A DNA stretch of 64,000 nucleotides from positions 101,875-165,874 of the forward strand of contig QJNS01000178.1 of NCBI GenBank assembly GCA_004154925.1. Reading direction: 5' to 3'. The notes under the pieces were generated by a model that saw nothing but the letters and a program-made list of their open reading frames with translations, ran no database searches and had not been told where the DNA came from. Numbering within the stretch: the stretch's first letter is position 1; the number at the start of each line of letters is the position of its first letter. The translations under genes were made by a program, and so were the position numbers. The stretch comes from Monosporascus cannonballus (Eukaryota > Ascomycota > Sordariomycetes > Xylariales). Below are positions 39,197-51,324 of the stretch, piece by piece.

Positions 39197-40000
39197 TAGT
39201 GGGAGTGCAAAAGTCTCGGTAAATTTCTGCGCGCTCTACAAAAACGCGTATTTCTTCCACTTTAACGCCAACACCCTTTATACTTTAATTATAAGTAAAC
39301 AACCCAATTTGGGTCCAATTACTTCGCGAAAAGAATGGTTACCTTATACGAGAACGAAATAGAAGATCGAAAAAAATTTAGGTAACGGCTTTACCGAAAT
39401 TATAAAAAAATACGGAATATCTCCCATTATTATTTGGGGCGTTTATAATCGTTATACGCGTCAAAGTTTAGCCCAATTTTCGTTACGTTCGGGTCGCCTA
39501 TATAAATTTCGGCCGGTTTATAAAAAATATTTATAACGATTTATTAATTTTAATCCTTTTATATTTATCGTTAAATTTACCGAATTATATTATTTATATA
39601 TTTTTAAATAAATTTTAATACGATAATTTTGTCGGAAAAAAAATAATATATTAATACGTATTTTAACGTCCGTTTTTAATTCCGGAATATGCGAAACAAA
39701 AACTTTTTTAAGTTTTGAAATACCGTAATAAATTTTCCGAATAATGGCGAAAAGTTTTATTTAACGATAAAACGAACGTAAACTATAACTACGATAAACG
39801 GGCGCAATAAGCTTTCCGCCGAAAAAACCTTTAATATATTATTTTTCCTTACTTTAATTATTACGTTCATTATTATTTTTTAAAAAATAAAAAAGTCCCG
39901 TTTATTACTTAAATATATATAATCTCGATACAAAAAAACGGGCTAAAAGCAAATATTTTAAGGTGATATCCGGTATAGAAAACGGAATTTCCTAATAACC
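39197..40000 (+). mobile_element. Tc1-type DNA transposon, left part only
   Basis: The left end reads TA followed by tagtgggagtgcaaaagtc. With one C to T change this is the CAGTG-type end and TA target of Tc1 elements. From 39385 the frame gives GFTEIIKKYGISPIIIWGVY, then NRYTRQSLAQFSLRSGRLYKF, the tandem helix-turn-helix with the GRP-like (SLRSGRLYK) linker, then RFINFNPFIF. At about 39800 it gives KRAQ-stop-AFRRKNL, a Tc1 transposase segment. Stops are of RIP type. The element is cut at 40000 by copia C2 and its right end is not found. Confidence 0.6.
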
Positions 40001-40163
40001 TGTCAGCTAGCAGAGGGTGCTCTAGCACCCCATATACGGAAGATTCCCTCTGATCGAAACATATATGTTCCGGGACTAGATCATCTTAAAGTGCAATGCG
40101 CGTTTCAGAGCACTTGCAACTAGTTATTAATACATATACAACTGATGTCCCTTATATCTGATA
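40001..40163 (+). repeat. 5' LTR of copia C2 (163 bp)
   Basis: It runs tgtcagctagcagaggg..cttatatctgata (CA end damaged to TA). A 7-bp hairpin, gggtgct/agcaccc, lies at 40015-40030. The end is set by the match with 6486-6602. Confidence 0.8.
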
Positions 40164-40269
40164 ATTAAGAGTTTTATTCGTTTAATTAAGGCATATATCA
40201 ATTGATTAGTTGCTGTTGAAACGATATAAGCTATATATTAATTGTAATTATCGAAATACACCAATAATA

Positions 40270-41540
40270 ATGATAACAACCCTACCGTTAACGTCCTCCG
40301 TTATTTACAAGGGACCTAAGAACTGGGATCGTTTTAAAAGCGAATTCCAATTTAAAGCATACGCGTTCGATATTTAGGATTATATCGATCCTAATTAAAA
40401 CTTTTAATGGCTTATTAGATTTATAAAATCTAATATAGTTTTTTATCTAAAGAAACGAATCCGCCATACAATACGAATTAATACCCTAAGCGGTTCCTTG
40501 TTTATATTTTATTTTCCGGAGGAGTTACCGAAAAATCGATTATATTAATTACCTAACGAATACCTTTAAAATAACGACCGGAAATAAATAAGCCTATAAT
40601 TAGGGTTTTACGGCGTATATATATAAATATTGGAAGTACGATATTTTCCGCCAGAACATTAACGATTTTACGAAATAGGTTTTAAAATTAATATTTCCAG
40701 CGATTAAAAAAATTAGCTTTTTTCCAGGAAAAAAATTACGAAAATAATACGTTAACCTGAGCGAATCCGGTAAGGTATATGATAGCAAATTCCTAATTAA
40801 CATTTAACGAAAATATTGCGAAATATTAAAGCAAGCTTCGAAATTTAGTAAAAAATTAAACGAATAAATCGTAAGATGGCAAAAAATTATAGTTTTAAGA
40901 TAGCGATATGGTATTCCAAAAACGAAAACGACGATTGTATAGATTAATAACTTATGCATAATATTAGCCCTTATAATTAGGATATAAACCATTATTTTTC
41001 AAATGGTAAAAAAGGCCGAGATTGATAATGGTACAATTAATTTCCAAAAAGCGGTAATTAATTTTTTAAATTATTAGGCTATAGTTTATCTTATACTTAT
41101 ATTACGAAATATTAAGGTAGCGTTTTTAATACTTTACGGGATATTTGTAAACTTCCTTAATTAAGACGATCTTAATTAAAAAGATCCCAAAAACATTAAT
41201 TTTTAACCGTAAGAAAGAATCCCAAGCCGTAGGCCGAGACGAGGTAATTATGAAGGTTTTTATACGAATCGAAGCGGTAATAAGCGAAAGCGTTAGGAAT
41301 TAAACATATAAAGCACCCGTTATAAAACGTGCTTAACTAGTTATTATATATTATCTAATTGCTTTTATGTATTCCCTAAAAAAGCCCTAAAAGGTTTCTG
41401 TTTTAACGATAGGGTGGTAACATATATTTAAAAACGAATTTCCGCCGATCAGTTTTTAAAGAAAAAAATCGACCGCTTATCGAAAATTATAGAAAAACTT
41501 ATTATATAAAAGATAGATTAATTCTTAAAAGGGGTGTGAC
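40270..41540 (+). pseudogene. C2 gag relic
   Basis: The ATG at 40270 opens MITTLPLTSSVIYKGPKNWD, followed by RFKSEFQFKAYAFDI and, after a TAG in place of Trp, DYIDPN. This is the start of copia gag (the UBN2-like capsid region, with ..W..W.. spacing). Many TAA/TAG stops follow, consistent with Gln/Trp codons lost by RIP. The N-terminal 40 codons are nearly clean, so the start is well supported. Confidence 0.75.
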
Positions 41541-41549
41541 AAATACTGG

Positions 41550-43640
41550 CATATTTTTTGATTATTGATTAACGTAACATTATAAGCACTTTATCTTACC
41601 TCTTAAGAAATTTAGCCATTTTGGACTTATGGTCCATAATGTATATTTTTAATTTAATTAGCAAATTTTTGAATTTTAAATTTACCGTATAAGGTGACGG
41701 GGTGTACGCAGGTAATAACTTTATCCTAATTAAGAGGTACGGAAAGGTTAATGTAGTTTTTTGAAGCCTTAGCGATACGAGAGCATTACGTTTATATAAC
41801 GTAGCATATTGCGAAAGTTTCGTATATAACTTGGTATCTTTTCGGTAGCTCCGGAAAAAGGGTTATTAATGGAATAATCAAAAAATTAATAAATTTATTC
41901 GAAATAAATATAATTAAGTAGTTGTTATGTTAATAGATAAATTTAATTAATTCATTATCGAAAATATTAACGTAATAATTATTTATACAGTTTTAATAAT
42001 TTATAGATAAAACGTTAATTCGTAGATAATAAGATTATTACGAATCGGTAACGGTATTATATGGCATCTGAGATTAGGATATTTAGGACCCGAAGTAATT
42101 GCTTAATTGTAATTTTATACAAAAGGAGTCCGCTTAAAGGATCTTATAATAGTTAAATGCCAAATATGTAATAAGGCGAAGGCTAAAAGGCTAATACGCC
42201 GCGAACCAAAAAAGGGAATATCGTAATTAGGATAAAAAATCGTTATAGACTTTATAGATTTTGAAACAAACCTTAAAGGATATAAATACGTTATGTTTGC
42301 CACCGATAGATATTTAGGTTTCATCTGGGATATTTATCTTAAAAACCGAAAGCAGAATATATTGATTATAACGTTTTGATATTTTTAGGAATCCTAAAGA
42401 ATTAAGAAAAAGTTTTCTTATAAGTTATCGAATACGATAACGAAATCCTGAAAAATTATTAACTTGGAGATATATTTTAATTGTTTTTTTTGTATTAGAT
42501 ATGAATTTTTAATATTATATATCCACGTTTAGAACGAGGGAATAAATTATTTAGGGGGTGTAATTAAGGAAAAAACGATTACGATGCGAAATAACGTTAA
42601 GTTATTTTCGTTTCTGATTGTATATATTTTTAAAGCGGTAGTATATTTATATAACCGTATTTCCAAATACGCATTTTTTGGCAAAACCTATATGAAATTT
42701 ATTATATTTACCTGGCGTATAAAGACGGTATTATAATACTTAATCGAAAGCCTTAATAAGCTTATTTACGAATATATGGCTATATAGCGTATGTTATGAT
42801 AATTACCGCCATAAAGAAAAATTAAAAATTTTAAAAACTAAATCCCAATACGTAAATTAGTTATTTTGTCGGTTACCGATTTACGAATATTTACAAAATT
42901 TGGAACCTATTGATTAATAAGGTTATTGTTATTTGAAATATACAGTTTAACGAGAAGGCTATTTTTTTTAGATAATATCAAAGATTTAAAAGACGATTTT
43001 TTGCATATTATAGAAGAAAAGTTATAAAAGTTATTCCGATAAGTAGAAATACTTAATTAGAACGATAATTATTTAATTTATATATAAAAAAAGGATAAAG
43101 ACCTAAGTGGGATAATTTAGTTGCCGGCTAAGTAAGAAAAATAATTCCAGAGAAATACCAGTATGGAATATGTACGGAATGGGAAAAAATAAACCTGTTC
43201 GCAAAGAATTGATTATTTTTATACGACCGTTATATTCGAATTATTTCCGTTCTTTGGACCAGTACCGCCATTAACGTTTGCCCTAATAACTGTTATAATT
43301 ATTGCGCCGACGGAAGAAGTAAAAGTAATCCTAGGTTTCCCTTATACTGTTCAACCCAGAGTAACGGTAGAAGACGAAAGCACCCCATAGATTGTAAACG
43401 TAAATTCCCCGTATGTTCCGTATTAAAAAGGTGTTATCCGAAACGAATACAGGGTATGGAAAGCCGTATTTAATGCAGGACGTTTAGCCCCCTCTGTAAG
43501 TACGTATAATAACCGGCCGGTAAGTTGCGGAAATTTAAGGAAGTTAGTTGCCCGAAATACGTATTACCTTAATCGGAAAAGTAACAATACTTTGGTATAC
43601 AAGAAGGTATTTAGGTTATAGGACCGTGTATATAGGCGTA
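41550..43640 (+). pseudogene. C2 protease/integrase relic
   Basis: At 42050-42180 the frame reads LWHLRLGHLGPEVIAQ-like sequence, then VKCQICNKAKAKRL. This is the GAG-pre-integrase zinc site (H..H..C..C: WHxRLGH, CxxC), with the first HLRLG seen as HLRLGYLG. Integrase core follows but decays (42230-43000). From 43250 the sequence is open: TEEVKVILGFPYTVQPRVTV, NSPYVPYQKGVIRNEYRVWK, the linker between integrase and reverse transcriptase. Confidence 0.7.
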
Positions 43641-44486
43641 ACTTACCGCTATCGCCGCGAAGCTATAAAAAGTTAAGTACATATCCGTTAGAGGAGATAT
43701 TCCGTAAAGCCGAAAAGGCTTACTTGCAAAGCTATAAGGAGATGCGATTCTGGGAAACCGTTAATCAGTTTTTTGTTAAAGGGGAACAGGTTTTAGGGTA
43801 TATGTAAATATACGTTTATAAATTTAATAAATATGGTTGGTTCCAAAAATGCAAGGTTCGTTTTGTCGTACGAAGCGATTAACAGCTTAAGATCGCCTAT
43901 AGCGATATATACGCAATTACCTTCGCTGGAAAGTTATTTCGAATTTTAATCGTTATTGCGGCTAGGTTTAACTTAAAGCTTAAGCAATATAATATTATAA
44001 ACGCCTTTGTGAATACCAACTTACCTTACGAAATATACATAAAAACGCTCCCAGAATACCCGTAACGTGGCAAAATTTTCCTGATTAGGAAGGCATTATA
44101 TGGATTAAGGGAGTTATCTTTGCTATGACAGAAGGATTTTACTGGGATATTTAAAAAGTTGGGACTTAGCCTCGTTCCTTACGAACCTTATTATTTTATT
44201 CGTTAAAGGGTGCTTATTTTCTTTTTTGTAGACGATATTGTTATAGCATATCGCGAAAAAGATTAAAACTTCGTCGATCAGTTAATCCAACAAATACAGG
44301 AACGATATACCCTAACAGGGGGTAAAGACCTACAGTGGTTTTTCGGTATCGAAATGATTAAAGATAAACTTAATAGGAAAATCTGGTTATCCCAATCCGA
44401 CTTCATAAATAAGCTGGCTAACTTAATACCAATATACTCGGACACGAAACTCAAGCTTACCAAAATCCATTTCTATTTCCAAAGCT
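43640..44486 (+). pseudogene. C2 reverse transcriptase with intact VDD
   Basis: The frame reads YSDIYAITFAGKLFRILIVI, then AARFNLKLKQYNIINAFVNT, which is the QxDVxxAFxNxxL block. Then come KALYGLRELSLL (PxGLRQSPRxW block) and RVLIFFFVDDIVIAYR. The catalytic VDD is at 44228-44236 and unchanged. It continues LTGGKDLQWFFGIEMIKD and KIWLSQSDFINKLANL, then loses similarity. It is the only reverse transcriptase in the window whose two catalytic Asp residues survive, but the polyprotein is broken elsewhere and truncated at its end. Confidence 0.87.
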
Positions 44487-44650
44487 GAGCTGGTGCTAAG
44501 CCGTAGCTGAAGAGCCCGGAATTCAGGCTGAGGTGGGCTGAGCCTGGGCTGAAGTAACTAAGCAGGCCCACTTTTGGGATTAGAGACCCCTACAGGGGTC
44601 CCTAATCTGGGATAACGTTCCTTATTTTGGGACCTGCTGGAATTTTCTAC
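44487..44650. repeat. GC-rich foldback island at the copia truncation point
   Basis: Composition changes abruptly. The first half repeats GCTGA five times (44474-44543). The second half is a long imperfect inverted repeat. The core gattagagacccct-ac-aggggtccctaatc (44578-44607) has one mismatch, with outer arms agcaggccca (44563) and tgggacctgct (44629). No RIP damage is seen. It could be the end of a foldback or MITE-like element, or a Helitron-like hairpin; there is no coding support. Confidence 0.45.
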
Positions 44651-47470
44651 GTTAATGTTTTTAATCTGCAGTTCGTAAACCCGACGGTTTAAGAAAATAC
44701 TGCGTTCAATGCCATTATTTGCCATATAATTTTATTTTTTTTTGTTTTTAATTTTAATTAAGCTAGATAGACGTAACCATTTTAAAGATAATACGTAAAA
44801 CGCCGTTATATAAAATAAATTACTTTTACAGATTTATACGTTTTCCGAAAATTACCTTTAGTAATTACTTTAATCATATATATATTTAAGCTACCGTTAT
44901 TTTAATCTAAGCCGTAAATAAGCCGTAAGTAAGCTTGGCGGGTTATTTGCAGCATAGCCATAAAACGCCGTTTATGGCCACCCCGGCTATAGTTTTGGTA
45001 TTTATCGAAAATGGAAATAATAATACAGTAATAATTTTTGGGTCCCCCTTTTAAACTTATGCATAACGAAAATTTATGATTTCCAACCCATCTGCTATTT
45101 ATTGGATATTTCCTCGCCATATAAATCGTAATATTTACGACATATTATATAAATTATTAAGTATTAATACTTTAATATTATATATATTTATTTGTAAAAA
45201 AAGCGAAATTACTGTAATTATTCGTTTACGAAAAGAATTATATGAAAATAAAAGGCTGGAAATAACTGGCCGGTTAAAAGGAATTACATTTCGACGAAAA
45301 TTCTGGATGGACCCTGGGTAGCCGAATAATACGGAATAAAATATGTAAAATAAACAGATACCTCTATTAACATTAATTTAATAAAGCAGATAGTTATTTA
45401 GCTAAATTCTTAATAGCAAGGTAATATAACGATAACGCAAAACAGTATAGGCCAGAACGATTTTAGTAGCTAAAACTTATAAGTTTAAGCTTACGAAAAA
45501 AATAAGAAAGGAAACGGCGGAATCGAAGCTGCCTGATTTAATCCTAATTTGATAATCCTCCGACCAATATCGATAATGCAAGCTTACGGAAACAAAAATA
45601 ATTTCCGTCTCAGTTAGCACCCTAGGGATTATGCATTAAAAGCGCCAATCCAATATAACGCATAAACGTATTATGGCGGAGATAATGGATTTCGGTAAAG
45701 GCGAAAGTAAAAAAAGGAAAAAGTAAGGAATATTTGCATAACAAGGGGACGTCGGGAAGTACTGATTCAAAAAGTTAAAAAAAGCCGTTTAGCAATAAAA
45801 TTAGAGGCGGGCATAAATAATAACTTCTTAGGTATTTATGCCTAAATAGTAGCTAATTAAAAAATTTCGCATCCATATTTGCCTTAAGGGCTTATCAGTA
45901 TTATATAATATTAAAGGTTTTACGAACAGCATTTCCGGAATAACCGATACAAATCGAGGAAATATAATCCTCGAACTAGATTTACCAGCATAAAAGGAAG
46001 TAACCGGAGATAGCAGATTTATTTATCGTATAATTCGTTAAACTAGGAAAAAGCTTAAAAGCTAAATGTAAATGCCAAAATTAAAAAGTGAAGCTGTATC
46101 GAGGTTGTTATATAGTTAATTTCCCTTACAGATTATCGGAATCAATTTTTAATAAGACCTAATTCCCGTTTCATAAAAAGTTGAAAATCGAGTTCTTTCT
46201 TTATCGTTACTTTTATGTTTCCGCTTTATTATCCCTACCCCTAATCGTTTTATCGTTTGTTTTTTGGTATTATATTTTTTAAATCCATTTTTCTCAAAGT
46301 TTGCATAAGGGTTTAAAACTTTCAAATTTCTCCTAATTACGTTGTTTTTTTGCCTCGTTTTCGGTTAGGGGGTATGCTTATTATGCTGGGGTATCCTAAA
46401 TCCGCTTTGCCAGTACGTCAGTAAGAAATCGGCGATACCGAAGGAAACGGCTCGGCAATAATATCGAAAGGATTTACGTTTATAATACCGCCTTAAAGAT
46501 TAGAAAATTTTGCTTACGTAATACGGCTTTATTACTTCGAAAGAAAAACCTTAAAACTGCGCGAAAAAGCTAATTAATTACGGTTTTTTTATGCAGACAA
46601 ATTGTTTATAAAAAAAGTTACGTAAAGAAGCAGGTAACATTCTAGAAATTTAACGGAATGGGAATCGAAAAGGGGTATGAAATAACCCGAGAAGTTCCCT
46701 TTAGTACAGTAATAATAACAAGCAGAAAAAACTTTAAATTATGGAGGTTTTCGAACGAATTTTATTAACAAAGCTCTAGTAGATTTAAAAGCCAAATTTT
46801 CCGTAACCCTAAACCGTACGTAAATCACGTTATTACCCATTTTAGGCGAACCTTTTCTCTTATTTTTTACTTGCTTAATGGCGAATAAATTCCTTTACCA
46901 TATGGTAACAATTTACCTTATATAAATCCGCATAAATTATCGTTTAGTTTTGGATAAAAAAAAGGATCTATAACTAAGGTTCGTATCGTACGGCTAAAAA
47001 AAAGCTTTTTTTAGCTTTTCTGCTTATGGTCCAGGGTTTGGCGTTTAAGGTTAATATAAATGACTAGCCTTAATTTACCTTATTTCCCAATGCATACTTT
47101 ACTATCTTTTCCTTTATCCTTTCTTTTTAATTCTTTTCAACCCGGGCTTTTCGCTTCCTCCTTTTTTCGTTCTTTATTTCTCCCATTCGGTTCAACTCTT
47201 TCTTTCCCTTTTACTTTACTTCTCCTGCTTTTCTCCCTGTCACTAACAAGATAAAATTCCAAATTCCCGCATATGCAATCTTTTAATAAAGCTAAAAATC
47301 AACTGCTTTATAGGCTTTGGGTTTTGGCTTTCTGGCCTTCGGTTTATAAATGGCGTATCGTTAACAATAAAAGTTAGTTATGATATCGGGTTGGTTAATT
47401 TTCCGTCCCGTCACTTAACGTACTCTTTAGCGCTAGGGCTAACAATCTTAACATAAAGCTCTTTTTAAAT
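44651..47470. other. Degraded coding-like DNA of unknown origin
   Basis: This is AT-biased but less extreme than the deserts. Open frames at 44902-45120 (- strand, with GGHKRRFMAMLQITRQAYLR) and 45076-45321 (+) overlap, and I recognise neither. From 45440 to 46270 one + frame stays readable between TAG/TAA stops, with Lys/Glu-rich segments (FGKGESKKRKK), as if a gene had been RIP-mutated. 47090-47250 is a pyrimidine-rich stretch whose open frame is low-complexity. Confidence 0.35.
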
Positions 47471-47869
47471 GGCTCCCCCGGGTAGCTAAATAACTTGTGG
47501 CTAGGGTTTTTACGGATATTAAATAAGTACGACCTTCTCCATTTCTACGTATTTAACTTTGTTTAAAAACATTACTTACGCCATGGTAAATTAATTGCTA
47601 TCAAAGACTGTCAAAAATAATCCTATTAGGAAAGGTTTCGACGCTTTTCGCACTTCGTTTAACTTAATCTACGAAAATAACATTTCCTATAGCAACGCGC
47701 TTAATTAGCTACGTTATAAAGGTAGGGTCGACTATTTTCGGTACGATGCTTAACTAATTATGATGCAAACCTCCAGAACCTAACCCTTAATCTCCTTTTA
47801 GCATTGCAAGGCCTCCGTATTTTTCGTTTATTTCCCTTTGCTAACGGAAGCAAAAATTTTTTAACAACT
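47471..47869. other. No gene seen upstream of the FunK1 relic
   Basis: Moderately AT-rich. It may hold the promoter or the N-terminal end of the kinase gene, but I could not read a frame through it. Confidence 0.3.
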
Positions 47870-49640
47870 TATTAAAGCTTAACTCCGCCGTTAATTCCGA
47901 TAACTTCAACTTCAACCGTACCAAGCCTTTATTTAACGCGGCCCTTTTCGACCATCCTAATAATACTTACATTTGGGATCAAGTTTATAAAGCCGTTACC
48001 GAAACCATATCCCTTCCCGACCGATAGCCTTTTCCCTTTAATAAATACCGTAACTCCATAACATAAACAGCTTTACCAATTCGTTGGAACATCGTAAGTA
48101 CGTAAACGATATGCTTAAAAAAGAGCTCGGCCCTATATATATCGGGCTCCGCGACTTTTACGAAACATACTTTGGAAACGTAACGGACCTTAAAATAACG
48201 TCCAAGGCCGTTTTCGAAAAGTGCATGGAAAGCAAAAGTCCACTTTTCAATAATAGGTGGAGTAAATGGCCGAAAAATGCAAATCAGGATAATATATTAA
48301 GCTGGTTTGCAGACTTAAGTAAAAACCTAGGGGCATTCGCGGAAAATTACAAGGCGACCCCGACGCACCGACGAAGGCCACTGGCACAGCTTAATAAGCC
48401 GATTTAGGGTTCTACGGGAAAGCGCAAAATAAATGTTAGCTTCGTAAATAATCCCAGGGCTGGAAAAGATTTACGATACCACTGGCAGATTTTCGTACCT
48501 GGAAAGCTCAAAAGCAACCCATCCGCCGACATAGCCTCCAAGGTATGGCTTGATCTCAGAAAGTACGCGAAGGAAGTGCTTGCTACTTAGGCCACCCGTC
48601 GTTTCGTCTTGGGCTTTACCCTTTGCGGATCTTTTATAAGGATATGGGGGTTTAACCGGCTTGGGGCATCGCCTCCGAACAATTCGATATTAATAAAGAT
48701 GGGCTGCGGTTTGTATTTACAATCATCGGGTTCCTCTAGATAAACGAAAAGGAACTTGGGTTCGACCCTATAATTATAACGGCGAATGGCTAACAGTTTA
48801 TCGAGATCGAACGTAATGGTTCAACAGAACGGCTCGTTATTAACGAGATAATAAAACGTATACGTTATATCGCTAGCCGAGTAATTCGTTGTTAAAAAGC
48901 TTATCGCGATAAAAATTTACATATTACGTTTATTATTAAAAATTCGTAGCAATACCCGGAACGCGAAAAAAAGGGCAAGTTGTTCCGTAAGGCGATTAAC
49001 GAAAATATGGTTTATGTGGCCCAGTATTATTATTACGAGACTGTTCAGGTACGCGGTAAGGTTGATAATATTCGAAGTAATATCCGAAAGGGGTTAGATA
49101 TTACGAGGGCTACAAACTACCGGCGCGGACGACCGGTAGTTTTACCAAGCGCGAATGCAATAGGCGCATCACGAACGGGTCGAGGCGACCATTGCGCCGA
49201 AGAGGCCAAAGCGGCCGCTAGGGCGAAACGGTCGTCCAGTTAAACCAATGCCCCTTTGCTACCCAGCAAGCGATCCTACTTAGCATCTCCGACTAAAGCC
49301 AGCAGCGGTGCATTGTTAAATCGAGTGCATCGGCGTATCATTTTTTGCAATTACGGAATCCCTATTTACGAAGCAAGCTTTTGAAAGCCTCTACTTACCG
49401 CGCTGGCCGACTGCATTAAAGGACATAAGTCATTACGGCGTCAGGCCGGCCTCCTTCACAAATATCTCGATCAGCAACCTTATGATCAACGAGGACAATC
49501 GCGGATTTTTGATAGACTTGGATCTCGCCATTAAAGAGCAACGTATTGGTGTCTCAGGAGCAAAGGGAAAGACTGGCACGAGGGCTTTTATGGCCATCGG
49601 GGCACTTCTGGGCGAGCAGCATTCGTGTTAGCCTCAGCGA
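47870..49640 (+). pseudogene. FunK1-type fungal protein kinase, broken and 3'-truncated
   Basis: The longest piece (48084-48407) reads EHRKYVNDMLKKELGPIYIG, FYETYFGNV, then FNNRWSKWPKNANQDNILSW. This is the N-terminal region of FunK1 kinases, a family confined to fungi. Further segments follow in order: FVNNPRAGKDLRYHW, FVLGFTLCGSFIRIWGF (48600-48660), FDINKDGLRFVF, ELGFDP, VAQYYYYETVQVRGK (49015), a Ser/Lys-rich linker, RVHRRIIFCNYG, then the catalytic loop and FLIDLDLAIKEQR (49500-49540), GKTGTRAFMAIGALLGEQHS (49570-49625). Frame changes are needed near 48060, 48665 and 49460. At 49457 the HRD motif is hit by a 1-base loss (cacaaatatctcg). After 49630 the kinase sequence stops. TAG/TAA stops fit Gln/Trp losses. 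Confidence 0.8.
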
Positions 49641-49740
49641 AAAGACTCCTAAACAGACGGATTCCTCCAAGTGCGGGACTGCTCCGAGAAACGGCTCCGA
49701 TAGAGGTTACCAGCTGCTGGTGCCGTGCTAATCACATTCG

Positions 49741-50545
49741 TTAAGGGTAATGGTAAATACTAAGATCTAAGCGCATATATGGCCCAAACATACTTTCCCA
49801 CATGAATTTATCCGTAAAAGCCATTTAAAAAATTTATTATAAATTACTTCGTTTTAGATAAATTTTCCTGGTTAAAGTTAAATAATTATATATTAGGCCT
49901 CGCTATTCTCCAAATTTTCCGTATCGAGGTACAAATCGCTGTTCTAAGTAAGATAGAAGCATTTGTTAATATAGCTATTTTATCCTTTTATTCCTGTACG
50001 AATATTATTTTTAATTTTGATCTTAAGTTCCTTTGCGATAAGCGCTAAAAGGTCGGTTCGTTTATAAAAAGTATTAATATTAACCGGAACTTCCCGTTTT
50101 TTTAAGGGATTAATAAAAGCAGTATAATTCTTCCCGGTAAGCATTAATAATAGTTAATAATAAGCTTAGGCCGTAATACCGTCCTTAAAGCCGGTTCTGG
50201 CGGCGAATTTTTCCTAGTTAATTTATTTAGGAATTTTTCGGTTAATACCGTATTCGGTAAGGAAGGAAATATAAATAAAATTATGTTACTTACCTTTAGC
50301 TCCGTACTAAAGCATTTTTAAACTTTGGCGAAAGTTATTATGTTATTCGTAATAATAATTTATTTGGTAGGCGTTATTTTGCTTGGTGCTAAAAGGCGTT
50401 TCCGTTCGGACTGGATATGGCTATTATTAGTAGGAATAAGTAGGAACTATGATTTTGTAATGTACGTCGTAAAAAGGTTATTGACTACCTAGCGTACGAA
50501 AAAAAAGGTGGCCTGCTAAAAGACTTGAATAAGAAAACGCGGGGG
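49741..50545 (-). other. Unassigned stretch left of the assembly gap
   Basis: Mildly AT-rich. On the - strand about 50310-49980 a frame with few stops reads YGINRKIPK, INQEKFAARTGFKDGITA, then NYTAFINPLKKREVPVNINT and LIAKELKIKIKNNIRTGI. It looks like protein sequence with RIP stops, but I do not recognise the family. Confidence 0.35.
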
Positions 50546-50564
50546 NNNNNNNNNNCCCCCCCCC

Positions 50565-50620
<56 letters not shown>

Positions 50621-50641
50621 CCCCCCCCCCCCCCCCCCCCC
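50546..50641. other. Assembly gap (10 N) followed by poly-C run
   Basis: Ten N at 50546-50555 are preceded by ggggg and followed by about 86 bases that are all C except for one A and one G. A homopolymer run next to a gap is most likely an assembly or read-end artefact; the true sequence and distance here are unknown. Confidence 0.95.
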
Positions 50642-50982
50642 GGGCGACGCGTTAATTAGCTAAACGTGAAAGTACGTACCTAAAAGCGGAAATGGGGTTA
50701 CGGGGCACCATTAAACCTGGTCTACAGAAAATAAAATAACGATTCCTAAGATATTGCAAACGTAAAAACGCCTTTAACAAGACAAAAAGGGCAGTTGAAC
50801 TAGATAGGAGACGCTGAAAAACCTGCAGGCAAAGCCACGGATATCTTCATATTAATCGAACATTGCCTGTACATGCTTAAGCCTCTCCCGTACTTACCCC
50901 GCGCCGTCCAGAACTCCCCGCTTTCTCGTGCTCGTCGAATAGCTCGAACTCCCCTACTGGCAGCAAACCTCCATTTCAAAGC

Positions 50983-51294
50983 ATGAATTCGTCTGAGTTA
51001 GCTCGATGTCATTATCGGGACCGTAAAGAAAACAGCTTAATACCTCCAGATCTAATGCCCAACAATGTCACAGGCGAGTTACCACATGTGGTAAAGGCAA
51101 TATATCTATTAGACGAAAACTACGGCGAACGCTTTCACCTAGTAATAGAAGGCAAAGTTGCTAACCAGAATAAGAATGGGCACAGAAATAATCCCTTTAC
51201 CCGAGATACAAAATTGGGCTTATTAACTCGCCGGTTCGAAGGTATACCCAGAAATTCAGCCATAACTCCTACCAAGAAGATCCAAATTAAGTAA
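50983..51294 (+). CDS. Hypothetical 103-residue ORF
   Basis: The ATG-started frame has balanced codon use in DNA without RIP signs (50642-51320). The protein starts MNSSELARCHYRDRKENS, contains VVKAIYLLDENYGERFHLVI, and ends basic (TPTKKIQIK). There is no signal peptide, membrane segment or motif I know. It could be the last exon of a gene that starts left of the gap, or a chance ORF. The - strand frame over its 3' half is a shadow. Confidence 0.3.
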   Translation: MNSSELARCHYRDRKENSLIPPDLMPNNVTGELPHVVKAIYLLDENYGERFHLVIEGKVANQNKNGHRNNPFTRDTKLGLLTRRFEGIPRNSAITPTKKIQIK

Positions 51295-51324
51295 TGCTCC
51301 CAGCCAAGGTTATTTTGGTACATT

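Larger units (their letters stand above)
40001..44486 (+). mobile_element. Ty1/copia retrotransposon C2, 3'-truncated
   Basis: A 163-bp 5' LTR is followed by gag, integrase and reverse transcriptase on the + strand in copia order. The sequence stops matching copia shortly after the reverse transcriptase (about 44460-44486) and no RNase H or 3' LTR follows. Damage is uneven: gag is full of stops, while 43240-44486 reads as nearly continuous protein. A solo LTR of the same family lies at 6486-6602. Confidence 0.85.

Noticed and set aside
47060..47254. 64-codon Leu/Phe/Ser-rich frame resembling a membrane protein
   Set aside because: It is a low-complexity translation of a pyrimidine-rich tract, with no supporting context.
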